Assembly: GCA_012798315.1 (NCBI GenBank)
Contig: JAAZNL010000058.1
Coordinates: forward strand, 1 to 34,922
Direction of reading: 5' to 3'
Source: a candidate division WWE3 bacterium
GTDB taxonomy: Bacteria; Patescibacteriota; WWE3; UBA101185; UBA10185
DNA length: 34,922 bases
In this document: positions 23,246 to 30,424 of the stretch, piece after piece
How the letters are laid out: every line of letters starts with the position of its first letter
How positions within the stretch are numbered: the first letter of the stretch is position 1
Made by a program: the position numbers and the translations under genes
The notes under the pieces: model-generated
What the model saw: only the letters and a program-made list of their open reading frames with translations
Told to the model about the DNA's origin: nothing
Database searches by the model: none

Positions 23246-23673
23246 GAATACAGTCCGTTAAGATAAGAAGCACCTTTTTGGTAGCATTCAGACTCTATTA
23301 AAGGTCTGCCTTCGTTATTTTGTCTGGCATGACACAACTCGTGAATAATTACAGCTGTAGTAACCGCGATATTATCCTGGTCGTTGCCTATATAAAGGGT
23401 ACGCCGTTGTTCGGTATAGTAGCATCCTCCATCAAAACCACCACAGGACATATCTTTGCTTATAGTGGAAACATTTGCACACATATATTGATACTCTTCC
23501 GGAGCGGTCTGCTTTAACATTTTAAAAACCTTGCGGAAATCCCAATTGCTAGGTTGAAAACTAGGTAAAACTTTAATTGAACAGTAGTATTGTTCGTCAG
23601 TATACACAAAACTTTTATATACAAACGCTCCAATAACAAGCAAAACAAATAGTAGTTTAAACCACTTCATCAT
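23239..23673 (-). CDS. Membrane-anchored putative metallopeptidase-like protein (HELCH)
   Basis: A 144-residue protein, started at ATG 23673 just before the transmembrane helix (residues 5-20); the frame runs further upstream, but across the tig promoter region. AVIIHELCHARQ carries an HExxH site (His111, Glu112, His115), with Glu127 or Glu129 (LIESECYQKG) as candidate third ligand, as in small secreted zincins. Four Cys before the motif (two in the CANVSTISKDMSC stretch) may form disulfides outside. A TATAAT box lies about 20 nt upstream. Tail-to-tail with its paralogue, overlapping 7 bp. Confidence 0.65.
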   Translation of the reverse strand: MMKWFKLLFVLLVIGAFVYKSFVYTDEQYYCSIKVLPSFQPSNWDFRKVFKMLKQTAPEEYQYMCANVSTISKDMSCGGFDGGCYYTEQRRTLYIGNDQDNIAVTTAVIIHELCHARQNNEGRPLIESECYQKGASYLNGLYSY

Positions 23674-23748
23674 ACATAATAAGCGTAGCAAATTATACGT
23701 CTGATAAATAGTCAAAGTTTTGGTTTTATGATAATATTTCCGGGTAAT

Positions 23749-24651
23749 ATGCAAACACAAGTCGAAAAACTACCAAAATCAACATTAAATATTAAAGTTA
23801 CAGTTCCCGTAGATAAAGTAAAAGAAACCTACGAGCTGCTTGTCGTAAAAGCCATAGAAGAAACCGAAGTAGAAGGTTTTAGGAAGGGCAAAGCTCCCCG
23901 GGATATTGTAATAGACAAAGTCGGAGTTTCTAATCTATACGGAGATCTAGTTAACGCCCTGCTAAAGGCTTTTTACCCTCAGGCTTTAAAAGAAACATCA
24001 GTTTCACCTGTATCTAACCCTAAAGTAGAAATTAATGAGTTTGATATTGATAAGGATTTTGTTTTTACTGCCACTGTAGCTGTCAGGCCTGAAATCAAAA
24101 TCGGGGATTATCTTTCACCTTTAAAACAGTCATATCAGACTCAGCTCGACGAAAAAACAAAGGAAAACCAAGAAAAGATAGCTAAAGGTGAACAAATTCA
24201 GGAGATTCACCTGCATTTAAGCCCTAACGAGGTCATTGATCAGATAGTTAAAGTGTCTGAGCTGGAAGTACCGGATTTACTGGTTGATGAAGAAACTGAC
24301 AGAATGCTGTCTAAATTGATAAATCAGGCTCAATCAATAGGGTTGTCGTTAGACCAATATTTAAAATCACAGAACAAAACATCTGATGAGTTAAGAAACG
24401 AATACAAGGTTATTGCTGAGAAAAATATCAAAGCGGAGTTTGCATTAGGTCAAATAATTAAGGATAAAAACGTGGATATTTCGGACGAACAGATTTTAGA
24501 GACTCTAAAAGCAGGTGGCTTTGAAAACCCGGAAAGCCGCATGGATAACCTGTACGAAAAGCTTTACGTAAAAAGTATTCTTCAAAAAAATAAAGTTATC
24601 TCCGAAATTATTGAGGAGATAGAAGGAGAAAATCATCATGAGCACCAATAG
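23749..24651 (+). CDS. tig: Trigger factor lacking the PPIase domain
   Basis: A 300-residue protein; the start is set at ATG 23749 (MQTQVEKLPKSTLNIKVTVP), since the seven residues before it are not family-like. The N-terminal ribosome-binding domain has the EGFRKGKAPRDIV signature near residue 47, which contacts L23. After residue 115 it goes straight to the helical chaperone arms (EVIDQIVKVSELEVPDLLVD). The FKBP-type PPIase domain of about 90 residues is absent; common trigger factors have about 430 residues. Helps nascent chains fold. Overlaps clpP by 14 bp, the usual tig-clpP operon. Confidence 0.88.
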   Translation: MQTQVEKLPKSTLNIKVTVPVDKVKETYELLVVKAIEETEVEGFRKGKAPRDIVIDKVGVSNLYGDLVNALLKAFYPQALKETSVSPVSNPKVEINEFDIDKDFVFTATVAVRPEIKIGDYLSPLKQSYQTQLDEKTKENQEKIAKGEQIQEIHLHLSPNEVIDQIVKVSELEVPDLLVDEETDRMLSKLINQAQSIGLSLDQYLKSQNKTSDELRNEYKVIAEKNIKAEFALGQIIKDKNVDISDEQILETLKAGGFENPESRMDNLYEKLYVKSILQKNKVISEIIEEIEGENHHEHQ

Positions 24652-25252
24652 AAGAAACGATACTCTGGTTCCGATCGTCGTAGAAAAAGAACCAAACGGA
24701 TATGAGAGATCTTACGATATATATTCCAGACTTCTAAAAGATTTTATAGTTTTTGTTACAGGACCAATAGATATGGGTGTTGCGAACACATTTATTGCTC
24801 AAATGTTGTTTTTAGAAAGTCAGGACCCTGAAAGAGACATAGAGGTGTATATTAACAGCCCCGGCGGGGAAGTATATGCCGGAATTGCTATGTACGATAC
24901 CATTAAACACGTTAAAAACGACGTTGTTACAATTAACGTGGGGTTGGCTGCTTCGGCGGCTTCACTTTTGTTAGCGAGCGGTTCAAAAGGCAAAAGGCAT
25001 GCCTTGCCAAACACATACACCTTAATCCACCAGCCTTTAATAGGCAACACCGGCGGACAGGCTACAGACATAGAAATTGAAGCTAAACACATGATAAAAC
25101 TTAAACATCAGTTTGCAGAGATTATCGCTCAAAATAGCGGTAAAACTGTAGAAGATACATTAAGGGATATGGAACGTGACTACTGGATGGATTCAAAAGA
25201 AACATTGGCTTATGGTATTGTCGACAAAATAATGGAATCTAAGAAAAAGTAA
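24638..25252 (+). CDS. clpP: ATP-dependent Clp protease proteolytic subunit
   Basis: A 204-residue protein with the full ClpP fold and catalytic triad: Ser106 in VGLAASAAS, His131 in LIHQPLIG and Asp181 in ERDYWMD. The oxyanion and handle regions (INSPGGEVYAGIAMYDTI) are typical. The N-terminus is short and fits the pore loops without a long propeptide. It forms the protease barrel and depends on ClpX or ClpC encoded elsewhere. Translationally coupled to tig by a 14-bp overlap; a bidirectional terminator follows. Confidence 0.95.
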   Translation: MSTNRRNDTLVPIVVEKEPNGYERSYDIYSRLLKDFIVFVTGPIDMGVANTFIAQMLFLESQDPERDIEVYINSPGGEVYAGIAMYDTIKHVKNDVVTINVGLAASAASLLLASGSKGKRHALPNTYTLIHQPLIGNTGGQATDIEIEAKHMIKLKHQFAEIIAQNSGKTVEDTLRDMERDYWMDSKETLAYGIVDKIMESKKK

Positions 25253-25279
25253 TAGTTTTTAGCCAATCGAGAAAAAAAG

Positions 25280-25317
25280 AAGACGGCACTTTCCGTATAG
25301 GTTAGATGCCGTCTTTT
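25280..25317. terminator. Bidirectional terminator between clpP and the zinc-finger-like genes
   Basis: AAGACGGCA (25280-25288) pairs with TGCCGTCTT (25307-25315), flanked by an A-run before and a T-run after, so it serves clpP on plus and the 25341-25709 gene on minus. Confidence 0.85.
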
Positions 25318-25340
25318 TGGTTTTGTTACCCCGAACGTAC

Positions 25341-25709
25341 TTATACCTCCTCGACCGAAGGGTCTTGTTGAGCAGCCTCAACGTGGGCATCCATATTAGA
25401 ATACCCGTGTCGGGCCTGAAGGTGTGCGCTGTAAAGCGTTCGGACAGTAAATCGAGCTTTGACGAGGTCAGCGATTAGGCCAGTGGTAATTTGTTGTTTG
25501 CACTCTTCGCATACTATTGTCGCCCTATACGGTTTCGTATTCGCTTTTACACGGCCTCTGGACGACTCTGAATGGGAGAGTTTTTTGTGCAGCTCGAACT
25601 GTCCCTTAGCGCTTTGGTATGCCGACCAATGGTTGCGAGCGGTAGCCGTAAATTTTTTTTTGCAAACAGGGCATAAAATAGAAGCCTCAAACATCTTGTG
25701 GTTGTCCAT
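25341..25709 (-). CDS. Small protein with two long C2H2-like zinc-finger motifs
   Basis: A 122-residue protein started at ATG 25709, 7 nt after AAAGGAG; the frame extends upstream, but those residues overlap the preceding gene. Two related units: CPVC, about 24 residues, then HKKLSH; and CEEC, about 25 residues, then HLQARH. Each is CX2C...HX4H, with a spacing longer than classical zinc fingers. The second unit (RTLYSAHLQARHG) matches the preceding small protein (RTLYAEHLVKHHG). Probably zinc-binding; nucleic-acid or protein binding is possible. Followed by a terminator. Family not known to me. Confidence 0.65.
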   Translation of the reverse strand: MDNHKMFEASILCPVCKKKFTATARNHWSAYQSAKGQFELHKKLSHSESSRGRVKANTKPYRATIVCEECKQQITTGLIADLVKARFTVRTLYSAHLQARHGYSNMDAHVEAAQQDPSVEEV

Positions 25710-25956
25710 GGCGCTGCTCCTTTGGGTATGGACCGGGTTCAGTAACTTCGTCTGTGCTGGTCGGTCGAACAAGTCCTGCAATGAGTCGGGCGGACCATTC
25801 TCCAAGTCCGTGGTGTTTCACAAGGTGTTCAGCATACAACGTACGGAGGTCGGCCGCTGCTTCGGCGGAGGTATGACCAACACCTTCAATCTCTTCCTTG
25901 CAATTGCGCTTCGAACACATGAAATAAGCCAAGTAGTACATTACTTTCGCGCGCAT
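25687..25956 (-). CDS. Small protein with one C2H2-like motif
   Basis: An 89-residue protein started at ATG 25956, 6 nt after AGGAG. It has CSKRNC, about 24 residues, then HLVKHH (CX4C...HX4H), resembling the finger units of the next gene. The C-terminal 25 residues are Pro/Glu/Gln-rich and probably disordered. Its 3' end overlaps the start of the 25709 gene by 23 bp in another frame, so the two are translationally coupled. The pair looks like a duplicated finger cassette; appears richer in G+C than neighbouring core genes. Confidence 0.6.
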   Translation of the reverse strand: MRAKVMYYLAYFMCSKRNCKEEIEGVGHTSAEAAADLRTLYAEHLVKHHGLGEWSARLIAGLVRPTSTDEVTEPGPYPKEQRHGQPQDV

Positions 25957-26090
25957 ATTCAACTCCTTTCTATTCGTATTTTAAGTTCAAGATACTTTGG
26001 ATTTTACCATTTTGCACTATAAGTTCAAAATTTTACCGGTAGCGTTATTACTAAAAAATGGGTAAAATATGGCGGTAACAAGGATGGTTT

Positions 26091-26167
26091 GGGCTCCTAG
26101 CTCAGTTGGTTAGAGCGTCACATTGACATTGTGGAGGTCACAGGTTCGAGCCCTGTGGAGCCCACCA
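26091..26167 (+). tRNA. tRNA-Val (anticodon GAC)
   Basis: Acceptor GGGCTCC pairs with GGAGCCC, discriminator A, CCA encoded. Anticodon stem TCACA/TGTGG with loop TTGACAT (GAC). T-stem CACAG/CTGTG around TTCGAGC (CAGG TTCGAG CCTG region). A TAAAAT box lies at 26063-26068. Confidence 0.93.
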
Positions 26168-26189
26168 AACTTTTGCTATACTTTTTGTA

Positions 26190-27092
26190 ATGCATACACC
26201 TGCTTATTACATAAAAACAGTAACGATAGTTGTTTTAACCTTTTTCCAAACATATCTGCTGTCCTGGCTTATTTTGGATTACGTTTCCAAGGGTAATTTT
26301 TTCTCTTTTGATACTTTTTTTGCTCTTTTGGTAATTTTTTTAATGGTGTTAATTTCGTGGACTTTTTCTATTAGTGTTGGTGCGTGGGGTAACGGGATGC
26401 AGTATTTGGTTGTACCTGTACCAACCGGAATGGCTATGTTTATGGTTCTAGCACCTCAGAACCTAACTTATGCCGTAATTACATCGGCCGCAGTAATTGT
26501 CATGCTTATGTACGACGTGTGGAAATCCACTAAATTAAGAGATCTTCTTATTAAATTTGAACCTACCATAATATTAAAATTTTCTACAAACGGACTTTTA
26601 TTTCTATTCTCGGTTTTTGCGGGTGTATTGGTTATGGTAAACACGGGCAAGACGCATGAACTAAATTTGGGTAAACAAACAGCGGATCTGGTCGGAAGCG
26701 CTTTGGACTCGGCTATACAGACACAAATTAAAAACACACTTCAGGGGACTCCTCAGGGATATTTAAGCCAGGTTGACCCTTCAGTAGTAAATATGTTGGA
26801 ACAATTTGGTCTTCCTACTGATTTAAATGACCCGGCATTTACAAATCCCCAAAATTTAGGTATTGATACAAAAGAAATTGTAGAGTCGCAGGTAAACGCC
26901 TTAATAGAACCATATAAAAACTTTATTAAACCGGTAATGGCCTTACTGCTTTTTGGAATCTTTCAGTTTTACGCGTATATAGCCTATTTGATATTTAGTT
27001 TAACCGTAAATGGTATTTACTGGATAGCTAAAAAAATAAATTTTCTAAGGACGGAGATAATTCAGGTTGATAAAGAAATATTGAAATTTTAG
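26190..27092 (+). CDS. Hypothetical polytopic membrane protein
   Basis: A 300-residue protein with about six or seven transmembrane helices: five within residues 1-155 and one or two in 245-285. Between them lies a soluble region (about 160-240) rich in Gln, Asn and Thr with LGKQTADLVGSALDSAIQTQ. No transport or enzyme motif recognised. An extended -10 (TTGCTATACT, box 26177-26182) lies 7 nt before the ATG with no Shine-Dalgarno sequence, so it is read as a leaderless mRNA right behind tRNA-Val. Role unknown. Confidence 0.65.
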   Translation: MHTPAYYIKTVTIVVLTFFQTYLLSWLILDYVSKGNFFSFDTFFALLVIFLMVLISWTFSISVGAWGNGMQYLVVPVPTGMAMFMVLAPQNLTYAVITSAAVIVMLMYDVWKSTKLRDLLIKFEPTIILKFSTNGLLFLFSVFAGVLVMVNTGKTHELNLGKQTADLVGSALDSAIQTQIKNTLQGTPQGYLSQVDPSVVNMLEQFGLPTDLNDPAFTNPQNLGIDTKEIVESQVNALIEPYKNFIKPVMALLLFGIFQFYAYIAYLIFSLTVNGIYWIAKKINFLRTEIIQVDKEILKF

Positions 27093-27104
27093 TCTGTAGA
27101 CAGG

Positions 27105-27806
27105 TTAAAAACGCAAATCCTCAATTTTTACCGAATCCTCAATTTTATGGTTCCCAATGGCGATTCTTACAAGCTTTGATACAACCGCTTTTGTCTGTAA
27201 TGCAACCGCTAAATCTTCGGCCAAAGTTCTTATGTAAGTACCGCTCGAGCATTTAACATGCCAAGCCAGTACGGGTAATTTTACTACTCCCTGGTCAGTT
27301 ACTATTGATTGTTCTGTACAACCCTTGTAGTTTAGCTCGTAAATAGTAACTGTAAACTTGGGTAATGATGACAATGTTTTTTCTTTGGTTTCTTGGTCAG
27401 AAGAGCGTGCCACAGAATACAACCTTTGACCATTTACTTTTTTGGCCGAAAATATTGGCGCGGTTTGTTCAATTTGACCAACGAATCGTCCGGAAAGTTG
27501 CGGCGCTAATTCCTTTATCTTTTCGATATTTGGGGCGTTTACATACTTTGGAAGACTTTCTAAATCAGCGGATGGCGTGGTAACACCGGCAATAAACTCA
27601 AAATAATATTCTTTGGGTAAATCCCTAAAAGTATCTTGAATTTTAGTGTCTTTTTCCGTTAAAACAATCAATACACCTTCGGCTAATGGATCCAGCGTTC
27701 CGGAATGTCCTACTTTTTTAGTTTTAGCCAAATTTCGTACTTTTGCAACTATATCAAAACTTGTCCAGTTTTTTGGTTTATATACATTTATTATCACTTT
27801 GCCCAT
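27105..27806 (-). CDS. truB: tRNA pseudouridine(55) synthase TruB
   Basis: A 233-residue protein (start set at ATG 27806, giving MGKVIINVYKPKNWTSFD, the usual TruB N-terminus; a TTG five codons earlier is in frame). Catalytic Asp lies in GHSGTLDPLAEGVL, with motif KxYxF-like YYFEFIAG and a C-terminal CSSGTYIRTLAEDL. It makes the T-loop pseudouridine in tRNAs. The C-terminal PUA domain is short or absent. Divergent from the thrS leader; TTGACA lies 16 bp before a TACAAT that overlaps the start codon, so the true promoter may be further upstream. Confidence 0.92.
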   Translation of the reverse strand: MGKVIINVYKPKNWTSFDIVAKVRNLAKTKKVGHSGTLDPLAEGVLIVLTEKDTKIQDTFRDLPKEYYFEFIAGVTTPSADLESLPKYVNAPNIEKIKELAPQLSGRFVGQIEQTAPIFSAKKVNGQRLYSVARSSDQETKEKTLSSLPKFTVTIYELNYKGCTEQSIVTDQGVVKLPVLAWHVKCSSGTYIRTLAEDLAVALQTKAVVSKLVRIAIGNHKIEDSVKIEDLRF

Positions 27807-27883
27807 TGTATCCGAACCCAATACGGTGTCAACGAAGCCTGTGTTTTTACGGACATAGGCTTACCAAAGACAAAGAAATGTAT

Positions 27884-27889
27884 TAAAAT
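27884..27889 (+). promoter_or_regulatory. -10 box of the thrS leader transcript
   Basis: TAAAAT with a weak -35 (TTACCA, 27861-27866) at 17 bp. It lies 7 nt before the first codon of the Thr-rich leader frame, so transcription would begin at its ATG, about 130 nt before thrS. Confidence 0.6.
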
Positions 27890-27896
27890 AGGCTTG

Positions 27897-27971
27897 ATGT
27901 TACCAATGGTCACAAAACTAACAACTGTTTTAACAACCACAACCCCGAAAGGGGATAACTATGATTTTTAA
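27897..27971 (+). CDS. Threonine-rich leader peptide of thrS (putative attenuator)
   Basis: A 24-codon frame: MLPMVTKLTTVLTTTTPKGD and then NYDF. Seven of 24 codons are Thr, and codons 13-16 are four in a row (ACA ACC ACA ACC). ATG 27897 lies 7 nt from the TAAAAT box, the spacing used by leaderless genes in this window. It lies just upstream of threonyl-tRNA synthetase, the enzyme whose product the Thr codons would sense, as in classic amino-acid leader peptides such as thrL. Ribosome stalling during Thr-tRNA shortage would change access to the CCCC-GAAA-GGGG hairpin that follows the Thr run. Inference from sequence only. Confidence 0.7.
   Translation: MLPMVTKLTTVLTTTTPKGDNYDF
27943..27954 (+). 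promoter_or_regulatory. GNRA hairpin in the thrS leader
   Basis: CCCC-GAAA-GGGG forms a 4-bp stem with a GNRA tetraloop immediately after the Thr codons. Its right arm (AAGGGG) would also be the Shine-Dalgarno site of the small frame at 27961, so pairing and ribosome stalling may switch its use. No U-tract directly follows, so it is not a normal terminator. Confidence 0.5.
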
Positions 27972-28026
27972 CCCATATTGCGAACGATTTTCATTAAATT
28001 TACAATATAAAACAAAGGATAACTAA
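27961..28026 (+). CDS. Second short upstream frame before thrS
   Basis: A 21-codon frame (MIFNPYCERFSLNLQYKTKD, then Asn) whose ATG overlaps the end of the Thr-rich leader and whose TAA ends 1 nt before the thrS ATG. AAGGGG lies 6 nt upstream. The three frames are staggered (27897, 27961, 28028), which would allow ribosomes to pass from one to the next. The peptide has no recognisable function; it may be only a coupling device or chance. Confidence 0.35.
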   Translation: MIFNPYCERFSLNLQYKTKDN

Positions 28027-28027
28027 C

Positions 28028-29827
28028 ATGAAAAAAGTAAAAGTAATAGAAAAACTAAAAGAAGACCCTTTAATGCCCATGCGCCATTCCGCAGAACACG
28101 TGATGCAATTAAGCGTAGAGGCCTTGTACAAAGGGGCTAAAAAGGTAATGGGTCCTCCTATTGAAGATGGCTTTTACGGGGATTTTGACTACGATGGAAA
28201 AATCTCAACAGAAGACCTGCCAAAAATTGAGGCTTACATGAAAGACATTATTAAGGCAGATCTAAAACTTGAGATGAAAGCTGTTACTAAGGACGAAGCC
28301 TTAAAAATATTCAAAGATAATCCCTATAAAGTAGAACTTGTTAATGAAATTGCTACTAAAGGTGAAAAAATTACCGTTTGTGAAACAGGCAAAAAAGGAG
28401 ATAAATATTACGACATTGATTTGTGCGGGGGACCTCACGTAGCAAGTACCGGAAAAATAAAAGCTATTAAATTGCTTAATGTGGCCGGGGCCTATTGGCG
28501 AGGCGATGAGAAAAACAAAATGCTGCAGAGGATATATGCCACAGCCTTCGCATCAGAAGAGGAGTTGAATGCTTACCTGGAACGCCTGGAAGAGGCCAAA
28601 AAGCGTGATCATAGAAAGTTAGGAAAAGATCTGGATCTTTACGTAATTTCGGATGAAGTTGGCCCCGGGCTGGTTTTATGGACGCCTAACGGCACAATTA
28701 TCCGCGACGAATTGGAAAACTGGGCAAAAGAAACTGAAGAAGCCTGGGGTTATAAACGCGTTGCAACCCCTCATATTGCCAAACATACTTTATACGAAAC
28801 TTCCGGTCATTTGCCTTATTACAAAGATGATATGTACGCGCCTATGATGATTGACGAGGAAGAGTACTACCTTAAAGGTATGAATTGTCCTCATCATCAT
28901 ATTATTTTCAACTCATCGCCAAAATCTTATCGCGACCTCCCGTTAAGGTATGCCGAGTACGGTACAGTTTACCGTTACGAACAGTCTGGAACTCTTTTTG
29001 GGTTGATGAGGGTTAGATCAATTGCTCAAAATGACGCTCACATATATTGCACTTACGATCAGGCAGAGGATGAGTTTGTGAAATCCTTAGAACTGCATGA
29101 TTATTACTACAAAACCTTAGGCTTAACCAAAGATGATTATTTTGCTGTTTTAGGACTTCCGAGTGAAGAAAAGAAAGCAAAATACCACGGAAATAAAGAA
29201 ATGTGGGATTTAGCGGAGAAAATGACCAGAAACGCGATGAAAAGATTTGGCATTAGGTTTGTAGAAGACTATGGTGGGGCCGCTTTTTATGGTCCGAAAA
29301 TCGACATTAATATCAAATCTTCCATAGGTAAGGAATACTCGATTTCCACCTCACAGCTGGATCTCTATATGCCAACCCGGTTTAACCTTGAATACACTGA
29401 TAGTAACGGCGAAAAGCAACTTGCAGCAGTTATTCATAGAGCACCTTTAGGTTCGCATGAAAGGTTTGTTGGATTTTTAATAGAACATTTTGGCGGGGCT
29501 TTTCCGGTCTGGCTTTCCCCTGCCCAGGCTGTAGTTATACCTATTGGTGAAAAACATCAGGAATTCGCGCAGAGAATCGCGGCAAAACTCAAAGAAAATA
29601 AAATCCGCGTCGAAGTTGATGATAAAGCCGGTTCCATGCAGTCAAAAATAAGGGATGCCCAAATGAAAAAAGTGCCTTATATGCTGATTGTTGGCGACCG
29701 TGAAATCGAAAGCGACTCCGCAAGTGTCAGACTCAGAAGCGGGGAAGACTTAAAAGCGGTCAAGGTAGATGAAATTGTCGCCAAAATATCTAATATTAGG
29801 TTGACCAAAAGCCTATTATTATGGTAA
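28028..29827 (+). CDS. thrS: Threonine--tRNA ligase (TGS-less)
   Basis: A 599-residue protein. It starts almost directly with the editing domain (HSAEHVM, the HxxxH site near residue 21, and DLCGGPHV near residue 138), so the N-terminal TGS domain of usual 640-residue enzymes is absent. Class II core: motif 2 RYAEYGTVYRYEQSG, LMRVRSIAQNDAHIY, Zn ligands Cys in MNCPHHH and His in HRAPLGSHER, then the C-terminal anticodon domain (PVWLSPAQAVVIPI). SD AAAGGA at 28014-28019. Led by a Thr-rich leader frame; first gene of the thrS-infC-rpmI-rplT string. Confidence 0.95.
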   Translation: MKKVKVIEKLKEDPLMPMRHSAEHVMQLSVEALYKGAKKVMGPPIEDGFYGDFDYDGKISTEDLPKIEAYMKDIIKADLKLEMKAVTKDEALKIFKDNPYKVELVNEIATKGEKITVCETGKKGDKYYDIDLCGGPHVASTGKIKAIKLLNVAGAYWRGDEKNKMLQRIYATAFASEEELNAYLERLEEAKKRDHRKLGKDLDLYVISDEVGPGLVLWTPNGTIIRDELENWAKETEEAWGYKRVATPHIAKHTLYETSGHLPYYKDDMYAPMMIDEEEYYLKGMNCPHHHIIFNSSPKSYRDLPLRYAEYGTVYRYEQSGTLFGLMRVRSIAQNDAHIYCTYDQAEDEFVKSLELHDYYYKTLGLTKDDYFAVLGLPSEEKKAKYHGNKEMWDLAEKMTRNAMKRFGIRFVEDYGGAAFYGPKIDINIKSSIGKEYSISTSQLDLYMPTRFNLEYTDSNGEKQLAAVIHRAPLGSHERFVGFLIEHFGGAFPVWLSPAQAVVIPIGEKHQEFAQRIAAKLKENKIRVEVDDKAGSMQSKIRDAQMKKVPYMLIVGDREIESDSASVRLRSGEDLKAVKVDEIVAKISNIRLTKSLLLW

Positions 29828-29866
29828 TTTATCACGTGCACCTAACAAATTGGGTGAGAATGGATG

Positions 29867-29872
29867 TATAAT
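29867..29872 (+). promoter_or_regulatory. -10 box upstream of infC
   Basis: TATAAT between thrS and infC, 26 nt before the infC start, so infC-rpmI-rplT can be transcribed apart from thrS with a short leader carrying GGAGGA. Confidence 0.55.
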
Positions 29873-29898
29873 ATCTTAGTGTTTGGAGGAAAACTAAT

Positions 29899-30405
29899 AT
29901 AAGCAAGTTCTACCTTATAAACGAAAAAATTAAGGAAAAAGAACTAAGGGTAATAACTGGTGATGGCGAAAACTTAGGAGTAATACCCACATACCAGGCT
30001 TTAACCGAAGCAAAAACTCGTGGTTTGGACTTGGTTTTGATAGCTACAGAAACCCAGCCTCCGGTAGCAAAGATATTGGACTTTAACAAATTCTTGTATC
30101 AGGAAAACAAGAAAAAGTCGGCCGCAAAGGCTAAGTCTAAGAAAAGTGAGCTAAAGGAAGTTCGCATAGGACCTTCCGTTGGAATGGGGGATGTGAATAG
30201 GTACTTAACCCGCGCAAAAGAATGGCTTGAAGACGGAAACCGGGTAAAAGTCACGGTAAGCATGAGAGGACGCGAGAATTTGTTTCCGGATAAAGCTTTT
30301 GAAAAGATTGATTTGTTTACCGAAGGCTTGGAAGAGGTCGCAAAACCTGAAGATGTTGCTAAGCGTTTAGGAAACATGATATCTATAGTGTTTATTGCTA
30401 AATAG
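29899..30405 (+). CDS. infC: Translation initiation factor IF-3 (AUA start)
   Basis: A 168-residue IF-3. The conserved N-terminus (SKFYLINEKIKEKELRVITG) is only reached from ATA at 29899, with GGAGGA at 29885-29890, 8 nt upstream; no in-frame ATG, GTG or TTG precedes it and the first ATG/TTG lies at about codon 42, inside the fold. infC in many bacteria uses a rare AUU, AUC or AUA start, which IF-3 itself discriminates against, giving autoregulation. Both domains are present: TETQPPVAKILDFNKF (linker start) and VRIGPSVGMGDVNRYL with VSMRGRENLFPDKAF (C domain). Followed by rpmI and rplT. Confidence 0.9.
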   Translation: MSKFYLINEKIKEKELRVITGDGENLGVIPTYQALTEAKTRGLDLVLIATETQPPVAKILDFNKFLYQENKKKSAAKAKSKKSELKEVRIGPSVGMGDVNRYLTRAKEWLEDGNRVKVTVSMRGRENLFPDKAFEKIDLFTEGLEEVAKPEDVAKRLGNMISIVFIAK

Positions 30406-30424
30406 CAACAAAAAAAGGAAATTT

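Noticed and set aside
27705-27896. Upstream continuation of the frame containing the Thr-rich leader
   Set aside because: This part is antisense to truB and upstream of the TAAAAT box; only the last 24 codons are supported.
27897-28027. T-box riboswitch before thrS
   Set aside because: The leader is only about 130 nt and I could not find the T-box sequence or specifier-loop architecture; a Thr-codon leader frame explains it better.
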